Source of the DNA: Dechloromonas sp.
GTDB lineage: Bacteria; Pseudomonadota; Gammaproteobacteria; Burkholderiales; Rhodocyclaceae
Assembly: GCA_028687035.1 (NCBI GenBank)
Contig: JAQUAX010000001.1
Location: 124,001-188,000 of the forward strand
Length of the DNA stretch: 64,000 nt
Reading direction: 5' to 3'
Below, piece after piece: positions 15,684 through 24,900 of the stretch (within the stretch, counting starts at the first letter, position 1; each line of letters starts with the position of its first letter). Made by a program: the position numbers and the translations under genes. The notes below the pieces were generated by a model, which was given only the letters and a program-made list of their open reading frames with translations, had not been told where the DNA came from and made no database searches.

Positions 15684-16382
15684 ATGCGGGACCACCATCC
15701 TATCGATGTCGAGACCTTGCTGAACCGGGTGCCGATCTGCGACGGCCTGGAGGCGGAGGAGCTGGCGATCCTCGCCCGCGGAACGTCGCAGATCGTCGCC
15801 CGGAAAAACCAGGTGATCTTCCAGCGCGGCGACCATTGCTCCGGCTTCTACGTGCTGGTCTGCGGCCGGGTCAAGCTGGCCTTCACGTCGCCGCAGGGGA
15901 CCGAGAAGGTGGTCCAGGTGATCAAGGAAGGGCAGAGCTTCTGCGAAGCCATGCTGTTCATGGAAGCGCCCTACGTCTTCTTCTCGCAGGCGATGGCCGA
16001 TTCCCTGCTGCTGCACGTCTCCAAGCGCTCGGTCCTCGAGGAACTCGGGCGCGACCACCGCTTCGTCCAGCAGATGCTGGGCGGCGTCGCGACCGGCTAT
16101 CACCAGCTGATGCTGGACCTCGAATCCTTCACGCTGCACAACGGCGCGCAGCGCATCATCCGCTACCTGCTCGGCGAACTGGAGGAGGCGGGCGAGACCG
16201 GCGAATCGACGGTGATCGATCTCGACATCCCGAAAGGCGTGATCGCCTCCCGGCTCAACCTGACGCAGGAGCATTTCTCGCGCATCCTGCACGACCTCGA
16301 GGCCTTGCGCCTGCTCGAGATCAACGGCCGACGCATCGTCGTGCCTAGCGTTTCCTCGCTGAAGAAATACCAGGGGCTGTAG
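15684..16382 (+). CDS. Crp/Fnr-family regulator (Dnr/NarR-like)
   Basis: A 232-residue cAMP-receptor-type regulator. A cyclic-nucleotide-binding-like barrel spans about residues 20-125, a dimer helix follows, and the C-terminal helix-turn-helix contains LTQEHFSRILHDLEAL. The recognition helix keeps E-xx-SR, the residues that FNR uses to read TTGAT, which agrees with the box at 15550-15563. The four N-terminal cysteines of the FNR iron-sulphur cluster are missing (only one Cys is near the N-terminus). It is therefore more like Dnr/NarR, which sense nitrogen oxides. Its 3' end overlaps that of narL by 38 bases on the opposite strand. Control of nitrate/denitrification genes is inferred from the neighbourhood. 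Confidence 0.88.
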   Translation: MRDHHPIDVETLLNRVPICDGLEAEELAILARGTSQIVARKNQVIFQRGDHCSGFYVLVCGRVKLAFTSPQGTEKVVQVIKEGQSFCEAMLFMEAPYVFFSQAMADSLLLHVSKRSVLEELGRDHRFVQQMLGGVATGYHQLMLDLESFTLHNGAQRIIRYLLGELEEAGETGESTVIDLDIPKGVIASRLNLTQEHFSRILHDLEALRLLEINGRRIVVPSVSSLKKYQGL

Positions 16383-17073
16383 CCGCCGCGTAGCGGCCGG
16401 CCGGCGGTGCGTCAAGCAGGCCGTGTTCGGCCGCATAGACGACCGCCTGGGTCCGGCTGCCCAGGTTGAATTTCCGGAAGATGCTCTGCAGGTGGATCTT
16501 GACCGTGCTCTCGGCCAGTCCGAGGTTTTCGGCGATTTCCCGGTTGCTGTCGCCGGCCGCCAGGCGCCCGAGGACCTCGCGCTCCCGTCCGGTCAGCCGG
16601 ACCGCCTCTTCCCGGGCCGGCGGCTGTTCCTCGGCGCCGGGGCGGCGGCAGCGTTCGATCAGCAGCGCGGTCATCTGCGGGCTGACGATCGACTCACCGC
16701 GCATGACGCGGTGCAGCGCATCGACCAGCGTCGCGGTGCCGATGTTCTTCAGCAGGTAGCCGGCGGCGCCGGCTTCCAGGCAGTCGAGCAGGTCGTTGAT
16801 GTCTTCCGAGACGGTCAGCATCAGCACCCGGACCCGCGGCACCGATTCGACGATGCAGCGCAACGCTTCCCGCCCGGACAGGCCGGGCATGTGGATGTCG
16901 AGCAGCACCACGTCAGGTCGCAGCGAACGGGCGCGCTTGATTCCCTCCAGCCCGTCCGCGATGTCGTCGATGACCTCGAATTCGGTATGGCGGCGGAGCA
17001 GCGAACGGATGCCGCTGCGGAACAGCGCGTGGTCGTCGACGATCAGCACGCGGATCGGGTTCGGGCTCGTCAT
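16345..17073 (-). CDS. narL: Nitrate/nitrite response regulator NarL
   Basis: A 242-residue response regulator with a receiver domain (acidic pocket VDDH, phospho-acceptor D59 in VVLLDIHMPG, conserved Lys in GYLLKN) and a LuxR-type helix-turn-helix (LTGREREVLGRLAAGDSNREIAENLGL in parts). It is phosphorylated by the NarX protein encoded 17 bases upstream and is expected to activate nar transcription in nitrate. The assignment rests on domain architecture and location beside narX and narGHJI. It is convergent with the Crp/Fnr gene and shares its last 38 bases with it. Confidence 0.92.
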   Translation of the reverse strand: MTSPNPIRVLIVDDHALFRSGIRSLLRRHTEFEVIDDIADGLEGIKRARSLRPDVVLLDIHMPGLSGREALRCIVESVPRVRVLMLTVSEDINDLLDCLEAGAAGYLLKNIGTATLVDALHRVMRGESIVSPQMTALLIERCRRPGAEEQPPAREEAVRLTGREREVLGRLAAGDSNREIAENLGLAESTVKIHLQSIFRKFNLGSRTQAVVYAAEHGLLDAPPAGRYAAATAPGISSARKR

Positions 17074-17090
17074 GGCGTTTCTCCCTGGGC

Positions 17091-19025
17091 TCAAAGGGTC
17101 AGCGTGACCCGGGTCCCCCGGCCGGGGGACGAGTCGATGCGGCATTCGCCGCCGATGCGCCGGCAGCGCTCCTGCATGATCTTCAGTCCGATGTGGCGTT
17201 CGCCGCCGCTCGGCACGGCGTCCGGCGCGAAGCCGATTCCGTCGTCGGCGATCTCGATCTGCGTGCGCTCGATGTTCTTGCGGATATCGACATCGACCCG
17301 CGAGGCCTGCGCGTGCTTGCGGACGTTGGACAGCGATTCCTGGACGATATGGATGACCTGGACCTGTTCGTCCGGCGCCAGCGCGGCACGCTTGCCGGAT
17401 GAGCGGAAGGAGGTTGGAATCCCGGTCTGCAGTTCGAAGCGCTCCAGGCAGGCGCGAATCACCGCATCGAGGTCGCCGTGCCCGACGCGGGTCCGGAAAT
17501 GGACCAGCAGTTCGCGGATGTCCTCGTAGCTTTCGCGCACGCCCTCGCGGATCTGGTCGACGGTGGCCTGGATTTCGTCGTCGCGCCCGTGGTCCAGCGA
17601 ATCCTGCAGCAGCTGGACCTGGATGTTCAGGAAGGCCAGGCCCTGGGCGATCGAGTCGTGCAGTTCCTGGGCCAGCAGGTTCCTTTCCTCGGCGATCGCC
17701 AGCTCGCGGTCGCGCGAGCGCAGCCGCAGGTTCTCGATGGCGACGCCGAGATGCTGGCCGAGCGTCTCGAGCAGGCATTGCTCCGGTTCGGGAATGCTCC
17801 GCTCGTCGTTGAAGTACAGGTTGAACAGCCCGACCGCTTCCTGGTTGTGGCTGACCGTGAAGGCGGAGACCGTGCGCAACCCTTCGTTGAGGCAGCTGTT
17901 CCGGGTCATCATCGGCGACCGGCGGCGGGTGTCGAGGATGATCGGGGTGCCGCTGTTCATCGCGTGGCCGCAGGCGCATTCGCCGCTGCGCAGCGCCTGC
18001 TCGCAATCGACGAAACGGGGCGACAGGCCGTCGTAGGCGACCAGGAAGATCTCGTCGTCCTGGCCGGAGGACAGTCGGACCGACGAAGCGTTCGCGCCGG
18101 TCGCCGCCTGCACGCGCTTCAGGAAGCCCTGGCACAGCGCCTCGACGCTGGTCGCCGGCTGGTTCAGGAAGGCGGTGACCTCGTAGAGCAGCCCCAGTTC
18201 GCGGTTGCGTTCGGCAAGGCTGCTGGTCTTCGCGGCGACCATGTCCTCGAGGCGGTGGTAAAGCTGTTGCAGGTGGGTCGCCATCCGGTTGAAGCCGCTG
18301 GCGACGACGCCGAATTCGTCATTGCTCCCGGTGGCGAGGCGGACCGAGAAATCGTCGCCGGCGATCCGGCGCATGCCGGCGTACAGCTGGTCGAGCGGAC
18401 GGATCACCAGCACGAAGAAGAAGCGGATCAGCACCGCGGTGCCGAGGATCGCCAGCGCCAGCAGCGCGACCTGGGCGCTGCGCAGCAGCGTGGTCGCGAA
18501 GGCGTTCTGCCGTTCGAGCTGGCGGACCAGGCCGTCGATTTCCGGAACGAAGCCGGCGACCCAGCGCCGGTAGCGCGCCACCGCATCGACCCGCGCGTCC
18601 GTCTCGCGGGCGGCCAGGAAGGCGTCGAGCAGCGGTCGCCCGTTGTCCCGCCATTCGTCGCGGATTCCGGCGATGCGCGAGATCGTCTCGGCGTCGCGGG
18701 GCGGGGCGATGCGCCGCTCCGGGTGGCCGCGTTCGAGGTGATCCATGAATTCCTCGAAGCGCTCGATCTCGACCGCGATTTCCAGCGTTTCGCGACCGTC
18801 GACCGCGGCGCCGGCGGCCAGCAGGCCGAGATGGAAGGCCCGCATGCGCTGGCTGCCGGCATCGTTGATCGTCGCCCCGCTGCCTTCCAGCTGCCAGGAA
18901 ACATACAGCGTGGTGCCGATGGCGACGACGGCGGCGGCGAAGAACAGCATCAGCAGCGCGACGATCTTGCTGGACAGCCGGCGATGCACGTCGACCGGGA
19001 AGCTGTGCGGGCGGGTGTCGTTCAT
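17091..19025 (-). CDS. narX: Nitrate/nitrite sensor histidine kinase NarX
   Basis: A 644-residue membrane sensor. It has an N-terminal span (IVALLMLFFAAAVVAIGTTL), a periplasmic four-helix domain with a P-box-like NDAGSQRMRAF near its start, a second span (about residues 186-207), a HAMP linker, a GAF-like segment (TGANASSVRLSS onward) and a HisKA_3 kinase core (ELHDSIAQGLAF). The C-terminal ATPase domain follows (ADDGIGFAPD, GLKIMQERC). Nitrate binding at the P-box triggers autophosphorylation and transfer to NarL. ATG 19025 was selected over an upstream in-frame start because the upstream codons overlap the narI terminator. Confidence 0.93.
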   Translation of the reverse strand: MNDTRPHSFPVDVHRRLSSKIVALLMLFFAAAVVAIGTTLYVSWQLEGSGATINDAGSQRMRAFHLGLLAAGAAVDGRETLEIAVEIERFEEFMDHLERGHPERRIAPPRDAETISRIAGIRDEWRDNGRPLLDAFLAARETDARVDAVARYRRWVAGFVPEIDGLVRQLERQNAFATTLLRSAQVALLALAILGTAVLIRFFFVLVIRPLDQLYAGMRRIAGDDFSVRLATGSNDEFGVVASGFNRMATHLQQLYHRLEDMVAAKTSSLAERNRELGLLYEVTAFLNQPATSVEALCQGFLKRVQAATGANASSVRLSSGQDDEIFLVAYDGLSPRFVDCEQALRSGECACGHAMNSGTPIILDTRRRSPMMTRNSCLNEGLRTVSAFTVSHNQEAVGLFNLYFNDERSIPEPEQCLLETLGQHLGVAIENLRLRSRDRELAIAEERNLLAQELHDSIAQGLAFLNIQVQLLQDSLDHGRDDEIQATVDQIREGVRESYEDIRELLVHFRTRVGHGDLDAVIRACLERFELQTGIPTSFRSSGKRAALAPDEQVQVIHIVQESLSNVRKHAQASRVDVDIRKNIERTQIEIADDGIGFAPDAVPSGGERHIGLKIMQERCRRIGGECRIDSSPGRGTRVTLTL

Positions 19026-19041
19026 GGCGCGTCCCCAGGCA

Positions 19042-19065
19042 GAAAACCCCCGCACGGGGCGGGGG
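19042..19065 (-). terminator. Terminator between narI and narX
   Basis: On the minus strand CCCCCGC and GCGGGGG form a 7-base stem with a 5-base loop, followed by TTTT. It lies 17 bases before the narX ATG, so narXL either depends on read-through or has its own promoter inside or after narI. Confidence 0.65.
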
Positions 19066-19104
19066 TGAGGCAGGTCGAGTCCACCCGGAGACACTGGCGG
19101 GCGC

Positions 19105-19794
19105 TCAGGCTCGGCGCTTGGCGCGGACGATCTGGTAGGCGCGGCCGAGGTAGTTGAACGGCGCCGTCAGGATGTGGACCAGGCGGGTGAAGGGGAAGAT
19201 CAGGAAGACCGTCATGCCGAAGAACATGTGGGTCTTGAACACCGGATCGACCTGGTCGAGCAGTTCCGGCTGCGGGTTCAGCGTCAGGATGCTCTGCACC
19301 CAGCCGGACAGCGCCAGCATCACCTCGGGGTTGTCGTGGCTGGCGTGGCCGACCGAGAACGGGATCGTGGACAGGCCGAGCAGCAGCGTGACCATCAGCC
19401 AGGACAGGATGAACAGGTCCATCGAGCGGCCGGCGGCACGCACCCGCGGGTTGAAGGCGCGGCGCAGCCAGAGGACCAGGCCGCCGGCCAGGCACATCAG
19501 GCCGAACACCGAGCCGGCGGCGATCGCCAGCCACTGGTGCTGCATGTCGGAAACGCCGAGCGCCAGCCACAGCCCGTGCGGCAGCACCAGGCCGGCGAAG
19601 TGACCGCCGAAGATGGCCAGGATGCCGATGTGGAAGAAGTTGCTGGCGAACAGCATGTGACGCTTCGACAGCAGCTGCGAGGAGTCGGTCTTCCAGGTGT
19701 ATTGCTCGTGGTCGTAGCGGATCCAGCTGCCGATGAAGAACACCGTCAGCGCGATGTACGGGTAGACCGCGAAGATGAATTTCTGCAGGTTCAT
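19105..19794 (-). CDS. narI: Respiratory nitrate reductase gamma subunit, cytochrome b
   Basis: A 229-residue membrane subunit with five spans and the conserved histidines that bind the two b hemes (for example KRHMLFASNFFHIG and GHFAGLVLPHG in the N-terminal half, HMFFG and RLVHILTAP in the C-terminal half). It takes electrons from quinol and passes them to NarH on the cytoplasmic face. It is last in narGHJI, 13 bases after narJ, and followed by a terminator. Length is that of the family. Confidence 0.96.
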   Translation of the reverse strand: MNLQKFIFAVYPYIALTVFFIGSWIRYDHEQYTWKTDSSQLLSKRHMLFASNFFHIGILAIFGGHFAGLVLPHGLWLALGVSDMQHQWLAIAAGSVFGLMCLAGGLVLWLRRAFNPRVRAAGRSMDLFILSWLMVTLLLGLSTIPFSVGHASHDNPEVMLALSGWVQSILTLNPQPELLDQVDPVFKTHMFFGMTVFLIFPFTRLVHILTAPFNYLGRAYQIVRAKRRA

Positions 19795-19807
19795 GTTCGT
19801 TCCCTGT

Positions 19808-20356
19808 TCAGGCCGCCAGTTTGACCAGCGAGCCGTGGTTGTCGATGATGCGGATCAAGGGGGCGTAATCGCTGCCCGACTTCTCCAGGTTGTCGGCGAT
19901 GACCTTCAGCACCTTGCCGGCGTCGCCGAGGAAGACCCTGGCCTCGTCCTCGCGCAGTTCGGACACGAACTCGAGCAGCAGCGGCAGGTAATCCGGCAAC
20001 TCCTTCTCGTCGTGCGCGAAGCCGTAGCCCTTCAGGTACTCGGTCAGGTCGATCAGCGCGGGACCGCGCGTCTTCTCCTCGCCGAAGATGTGGTGCGTCA
20101 GGTGCAGGCTGTGTTCGGCCGTCAGGTCGAAGGTCTGCACGTAGCGCGCCTGCGCCGCGGTCGACGCCTCGGCGAGCAGCTTTTCGACGAAATGCGCGAT
20201 GACCTGGCGCTCCTCGACGGAAAAAATCTGCCCGGGGTCGAGTTCATCGACCAGCACGCGGGCCACGCCGGCCTCGGCGACCGCCCGGCGCAATTCGCCG
20301 AGCAGCTCGTCCGAGGGATAGTCGATCAGTGCGGAAAGCAGTTTGAATACACGCAT
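19808..20356 (-). CDS. narJ: Nitrate reductase assembly chaperone
   Basis: A 182-residue cytoplasmic chaperone of the TorD/NarJ type that guides molybdenum cofactor insertion into NarG. The family-typical opening (KLLSALIDYPSDELL) and the helical core with YVQTFDLTAEHSLHLTHHIFGE are visible. It is not part of the final enzyme. It lies between narH (10 bases) and narI (13 bases), the usual order. Confidence 0.95.
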   Translation of the reverse strand: MRVFKLLSALIDYPSDELLGELRRAVAEAGVARVLVDELDPGQIFSVEERQVIAHFVEKLLAEASTAAQARYVQTFDLTAEHSLHLTHHIFGEEKTRGPALIDLTEYLKGYGFAHDEKELPDYLPLLLEFVSELREDEARVFLGDAGKVLKVIADNLEKSGSDYAPLIRIIDNHGSLVKLAA

Positions 20357-20366
20357 GGCCGTCTCC

Positions 20367-21914
20367 TCACTTGCCGCGCGGGCCGGCCTGCGGCGCCGGT
20401 TCGCGGGGTTCCATGCTTTCCTTGCGGCGCTCCGGGAACAGCGTCTTCGGCGAGCCGCCGGAGTCGTTGCCGAAGCTGAAGCCGTTCTGGCCCTGGAAGC
20501 CGTGGTAGTCGTCGAGCTGGATTTCCTGGTGCGAGGTCGGGATCACGAAGCGGTCCTCGTAATTGGCGATCGCCAGGTAGCGGTACATCGACTTCGCGGT
20601 GTCCTCGTCGATGCCGGCCGCGGTCAGCGCGCGGGTGTCCGGCTTGCCCTCGACGTTGATCGAGCGCATGTAGGAGCGCATCGCGATCAGCCGGTTCAAG
20701 GCCGACACGATGTAGTCCTCCTTGCCGGCGGTCAGCAGGTTGGCCAGGTACTTGACCGGCAGGCGCATCGCCGAGGCCTTGGGGATCACGCCGTCGGATT
20801 CGGTCGGCAGGTTCTTCTGATCGATCTGGGCCTGCACCGGCGACAGCGGCGGCACGTACCAGATCATCGGCAGCGTGCGGAATTCCGGGTGCAGCGGGAA
20901 GGCGATCTTCCACTCGACGGCCATCTTGTAGATCGGCGACTTCTGCGCCGCGTCGATCCACGACTGCGGCACCCCGTCGGCCAGCGCCTGCTCGATGATC
21001 TTCGGGTCGTTGGGATCGACGAAGAGGTCGAGGTGGGCCTTGTACAGGTCCTGCTCGTTGTCGGTGCTGGCGGCGTCGAGCAGCTTGTCGGCGTCGTACA
21101 GGATGATGCCGTTGTAGCGGATGCGACCGACGCAGGATTCCGAGCACACGGTCGGCAGGCCGGACTCGACGCGCGGGTAGCAGCCGATGCACTTCTCGGC
21201 CTTCGACGATTCCCAGTTGAAGAAGACCTTCTTGTACGGGCAGCCCGAGATGCACATGCGCCAGCCGCGGCAGCGGTCCTGGTCGGCGATCACGATGCCG
21301 TCCTCCTCGCGCTTGTACATCGCGCCGGACGGACAGGAGGCGACGCAGGCCGGGTTGATGCAGTGGTTGCAGATGCGCGGCAGGTACATGTGGAAGGTGT
21401 TCTCGAACTGCTTGTACATCTCCTTCTCCATGTTGGAGAAGTTGGTGTCCTTCGAGCGCTTCTCGAATTCTCCGGCCAGGTCGTCTTCCCAGTTCGGGCC
21501 CCAGGTGATCTTGTCCATCTTCTCGCCGGTGATCTGCGACACCGGGCGGGCGGTCGGTGCCGCCTCGGACAGCGGCGCGTTCTGCAGGCGGGCGTAGTCG
21601 TAGGTGAAGGGCTCGTAGTAGTCGTCGATCTGCGGCATGTTGGGGTTGGCGAAGATCTGCACGATCTTCTTCAGCTTGCCGCCGGCCTTAAGCTCCAGCT
21701 TGCCGTTGAGCTTGGTCCAGCCGCCCTGCCACTTGTCCTGGTCTTCCCAGTTCTTCGGGTAGCCGATGCCCGGCTTCGATTCGACGTTGTTGAACCAGGC
21801 GTACTCGATGCCCTTGCGGTTGGACCAGACGTTCTTGCAGGTCACCGAGCAGGTGTGGCAGCCGATGCACTTGTCGAGGTTGAAGACCATCGCGAATTGC
21901 GCGCGAATTTTCAT
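20367..21914 (-). CDS. narH: Respiratory nitrate reductase beta subunit, iron-sulphur
   Basis: A 515-residue electron-transfer subunit. Four cysteine clusters are visible: CIGCHTCSVTCK near residue 16, CNHCINPACVASCP, CRGWRMCISGCPYKK and CIGCYPRVESGLPTVCSESC. The Trp in CRGWRMC replaces a cysteine, which in this family makes one of the four centres a 3Fe-4S cluster. It carries electrons from NarI hemes to the NarG molybdenum site. ATG 21914 gives the standard N-terminus MKIRAQFAMVFNLDKCIGCH. The C-terminal tail (ESMEPREPAPQ) is lineage-specific. Confidence 0.96.
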   Translation of the reverse strand: MKIRAQFAMVFNLDKCIGCHTCSVTCKNVWSNRKGIEYAWFNNVESKPGIGYPKNWEDQDKWQGGWTKLNGKLELKAGGKLKKIVQIFANPNMPQIDDYYEPFTYDYARLQNAPLSEAAPTARPVSQITGEKMDKITWGPNWEDDLAGEFEKRSKDTNFSNMEKEMYKQFENTFHMYLPRICNHCINPACVASCPSGAMYKREEDGIVIADQDRCRGWRMCISGCPYKKVFFNWESSKAEKCIGCYPRVESGLPTVCSESCVGRIRYNGIILYDADKLLDAASTDNEQDLYKAHLDLFVDPNDPKIIEQALADGVPQSWIDAAQKSPIYKMAVEWKIAFPLHPEFRTLPMIWYVPPLSPVQAQIDQKNLPTESDGVIPKASAMRLPVKYLANLLTAGKEDYIVSALNRLIAMRSYMRSINVEGKPDTRALTAAGIDEDTAKSMYRYLAIANYEDRFVIPTSHQEIQLDDYHGFQGQNGFSFGNDSGGSPKTLFPERRKESMEPREPAPQAGPRGK

Positions 21915-21946
21915 AGTTATCTCCTGAATTGCGTTGTCGTTCGCGA

Positions 21947-24900
21947 TTACTTCTTGCCGATGCCCTTGGGATTGCGCTGGGCCTCGCGCTCCGGCGTCAG
22001 CGGGCGCTCCAGCCAGTCGATGTCCTTGTCCTCGACCTTGTGCAGCACGACCTGCTCGTCGCGGTTGCAGCCGACGGTGCCGTAGTAGTTGAAGCCGTAT
22101 GCGAGCTGGGCGTAGCCGCCGACCATGTTGGTCGGCTTGACGACGACGCGGGTCACCGAGTTCAGGATGCCGCCGCGCTTGCCCGACGACGGCGAGCCCG
22201 GGACATTCACGTTCTTCTCCTGCGCGTGGTACATCAGCGCCATGCCGCGCGGCACGCGCTGCGAGACGACCGCGCGGGCCATCGTCGTGCCGTTGCCGTT
22301 GATCGCCTCGACCCAGTCGTTGTCGGCGATGCCGACCGACTTCGCGTCGTCCTCGGAGACCCAGATGTACGGGCCGCCGCGGAACAGCGTCAGCATCCGC
22401 AGGTTGTCCTGGTAGCTGGAGTGGATGCCCCACTTGGAGTGCGGCGTGATCCACGACAGCGTCAGGTGCGGCTTCTTCCTGACGCTGTCCGGCACCGTCT
22501 CGTGCGCCTTCAGGTCGATCGGCGGCTTGAAGGCGCAGAAGCCTTCGCCGAAGTCGAGGAACCACTCGTGGTCCTGGTAGAAGTGGGCGCGGCCGGTCAG
22601 CGTGCGGAACGGGATGTGCTCGTGGATGTTGGTGTAGCCGGCGGTGTAGGACACGGTCTCCGACTCGATGCCGGACCAGGTCGGCGCGGTGATGATCTTG
22701 CGCGGCTGGGCGACGATGTCGCGGAAGGTGATCTTGTCCTCGTGGCGGCCGGCGTACAGGTGGTGGTGGTCGATGCCGGTCTTCTTGGACAGCGCGCTCC
22801 ACGACTTGTGGGCGACTTCGCCGTTGGTTTCCGGCGCCAGGCGCATCACCGAGTCGCAGACTGCGATGTCCTCCTCGAGCGAGGGCATGCCTTTGGACAC
22901 GCCGGGCTCGGTGACGGTGCGGTTGAGGATGCCGAGTTCCTTGTATTCCTGCTCGGTGTTCCAGTCGATGCCCTTGACGTTGTTGCCGAGCTTGGTCAGC
23001 AGCGGGCCGAGCGCGATGTACTTGTTGTAGGTCTGGCCGTAGTCGCGTTCGACGACCTTGAGGATCGACATCGTCTTGCCCGGGATCGGCTCGCACTCGC
23101 CCTTCTTCCAGTCCTTGACCTCGCCGTAGGGCTGGGCCAGTTCCATCGCCGAGTCGTGCTGCATCGGTAGCGCAACCAGGTCGCGCTTGGTGCCCAGGTG
23201 CTTGGCGGCCAGGCCGGAGAAGGTCTTGGCCAGCGTCCTGAAGATCTGCCAGTCCGACTTCGATTCCCAGCCCGGCGTCACGGCTTCGCCCAGCGGGTGG
23301 ATGAAGGGGTGCATGTCGGTGGTGTTGAGGTCGTTCTTCTCGTACCAGGTCGCCGTCGGCAGGATGATGTCCGAGTAGGCGCCGGTGGAATTGAGGCGGA
23401 AATTGATGTCGACCATCAGGTCCAGCTTGCCGGTCGGGCCTTCCTCGTGCCACTTCACTTCCTTGCAGTTCCTGCCGGCGCCGCCTTCCTGCATGACGCC
23501 GTTCTGGGCGCCGAGCAGGTGCTTCAGGAAGTATTCGTGGCCCTTGGCCGAGGTGCCGATCAGGTTGGAGCGCCAGACGATCAGGTTGCGCGGCCAGTTG
23601 ACCGGGTTGTCCGGGTCGGCGAAGGCGACGTCGAGCTTGCCCGACTTCAGCTGTTCGACGACGTGCTTCGAAATCCCGGCTTCGTCGGTGGCGCCGGCCT
23701 TTTCGGCTTCGGCGACGATATCGAGCGGGTTGCGGTTGAAGTGCGGCGCCGACGGCAGCCAGCCCATCCGCGTCGCCTTGACGTTGTAGTCGGCCAGCGT
23801 GTCGCCCTTGTTGCGGTTCTTGCCGGCCGGCGACAGCAGCGCGTCGGCATCGACGGTCTCGTAGCGCCACTGGTCGGTGTGGAAGTACCAGTAGGACGTC
23901 GAGTTCTGCTGGCGGGGCGGACGGTGCCAGTCGCCGGCGAAGGCGATCGGCGCCCAGCCGGCCTGCGGGCGCAGCTTTTCCTGGCCGACGTAGTGCGCCC
24001 AGCCGCCGCCGGTCTGGCCGACGCAGCCGCACATGTGCAGCAGGTTCATGATCGACCGGTAGGCGAGGTCGTTGTGGTACCAGTGGTTGATCGCGGCGCC
24101 CATGATGACCATGGACTTGCCCTTGGTCTTGGCGGCGTTGTCGGCGAATTCGCGGCCGGTGCGCTCGATGTCGGCGGCCTTGACGCCGGTGACCTTGGCG
24201 GCCCAGGCCGGGGTGTAGGCGACCGCGGCGTCGTCGTACGACCTGGCGACGTTGCCGCCGCCCAGCCCGCGGTCGATGCCGTACTGCGCGATCTGCAGGT
24301 CGAACACGGACGCGATGAAGGCTTCCTCGCCGGAAGCCAGCGTCAGCTTGCGGACCGGCACGTTGCGGTAGAGCAGTTCGTCCTCGCCCGGCGTGAAGTG
24401 CGGGAAACCGACCGAGACGACGCCGTCGCGGGCGTCGATGCACGACAGTTCGGCCTCGGTCTCGCGCTGGTCGGCGCCGGCCTTCTCGAGCAGGTTCCAC
24501 TTGCCGTCCTCGCCCCAGCGGAAGCCGATCGAACCGTTGGGGGCGACGAAGGCGCCGCTCTTGCGGTCATAGACGACGGTCTTCCATTCCGGGTTGTTCG
24601 CTTCGCCGAGGTTGCCGGCGAAATCGGTGGCGCGCAGGTTGCGGTCGGTGACGTAGCCGTCGCCGTGCTTCCTGAGCAGCACCTGCATCGGCAGGTCGGT
24701 GTACTTGCGGGCGTATTCCTGGAAGTAGGGTTCCTGGCGGTCGATGAAGAATTCCTTCAGCGCGACGTGGCCCATGGCCAGGAAGGCGGCAGCGTCGGTG
24801 CCCTGGCGGACCGGCATCCACAGGTCGGCGAACTTGACGTACTCGGCGTAGTCCGGCGCCATCGAGACGACCTTGGTGCCCTTGTAGCGGACTTCGGTCG

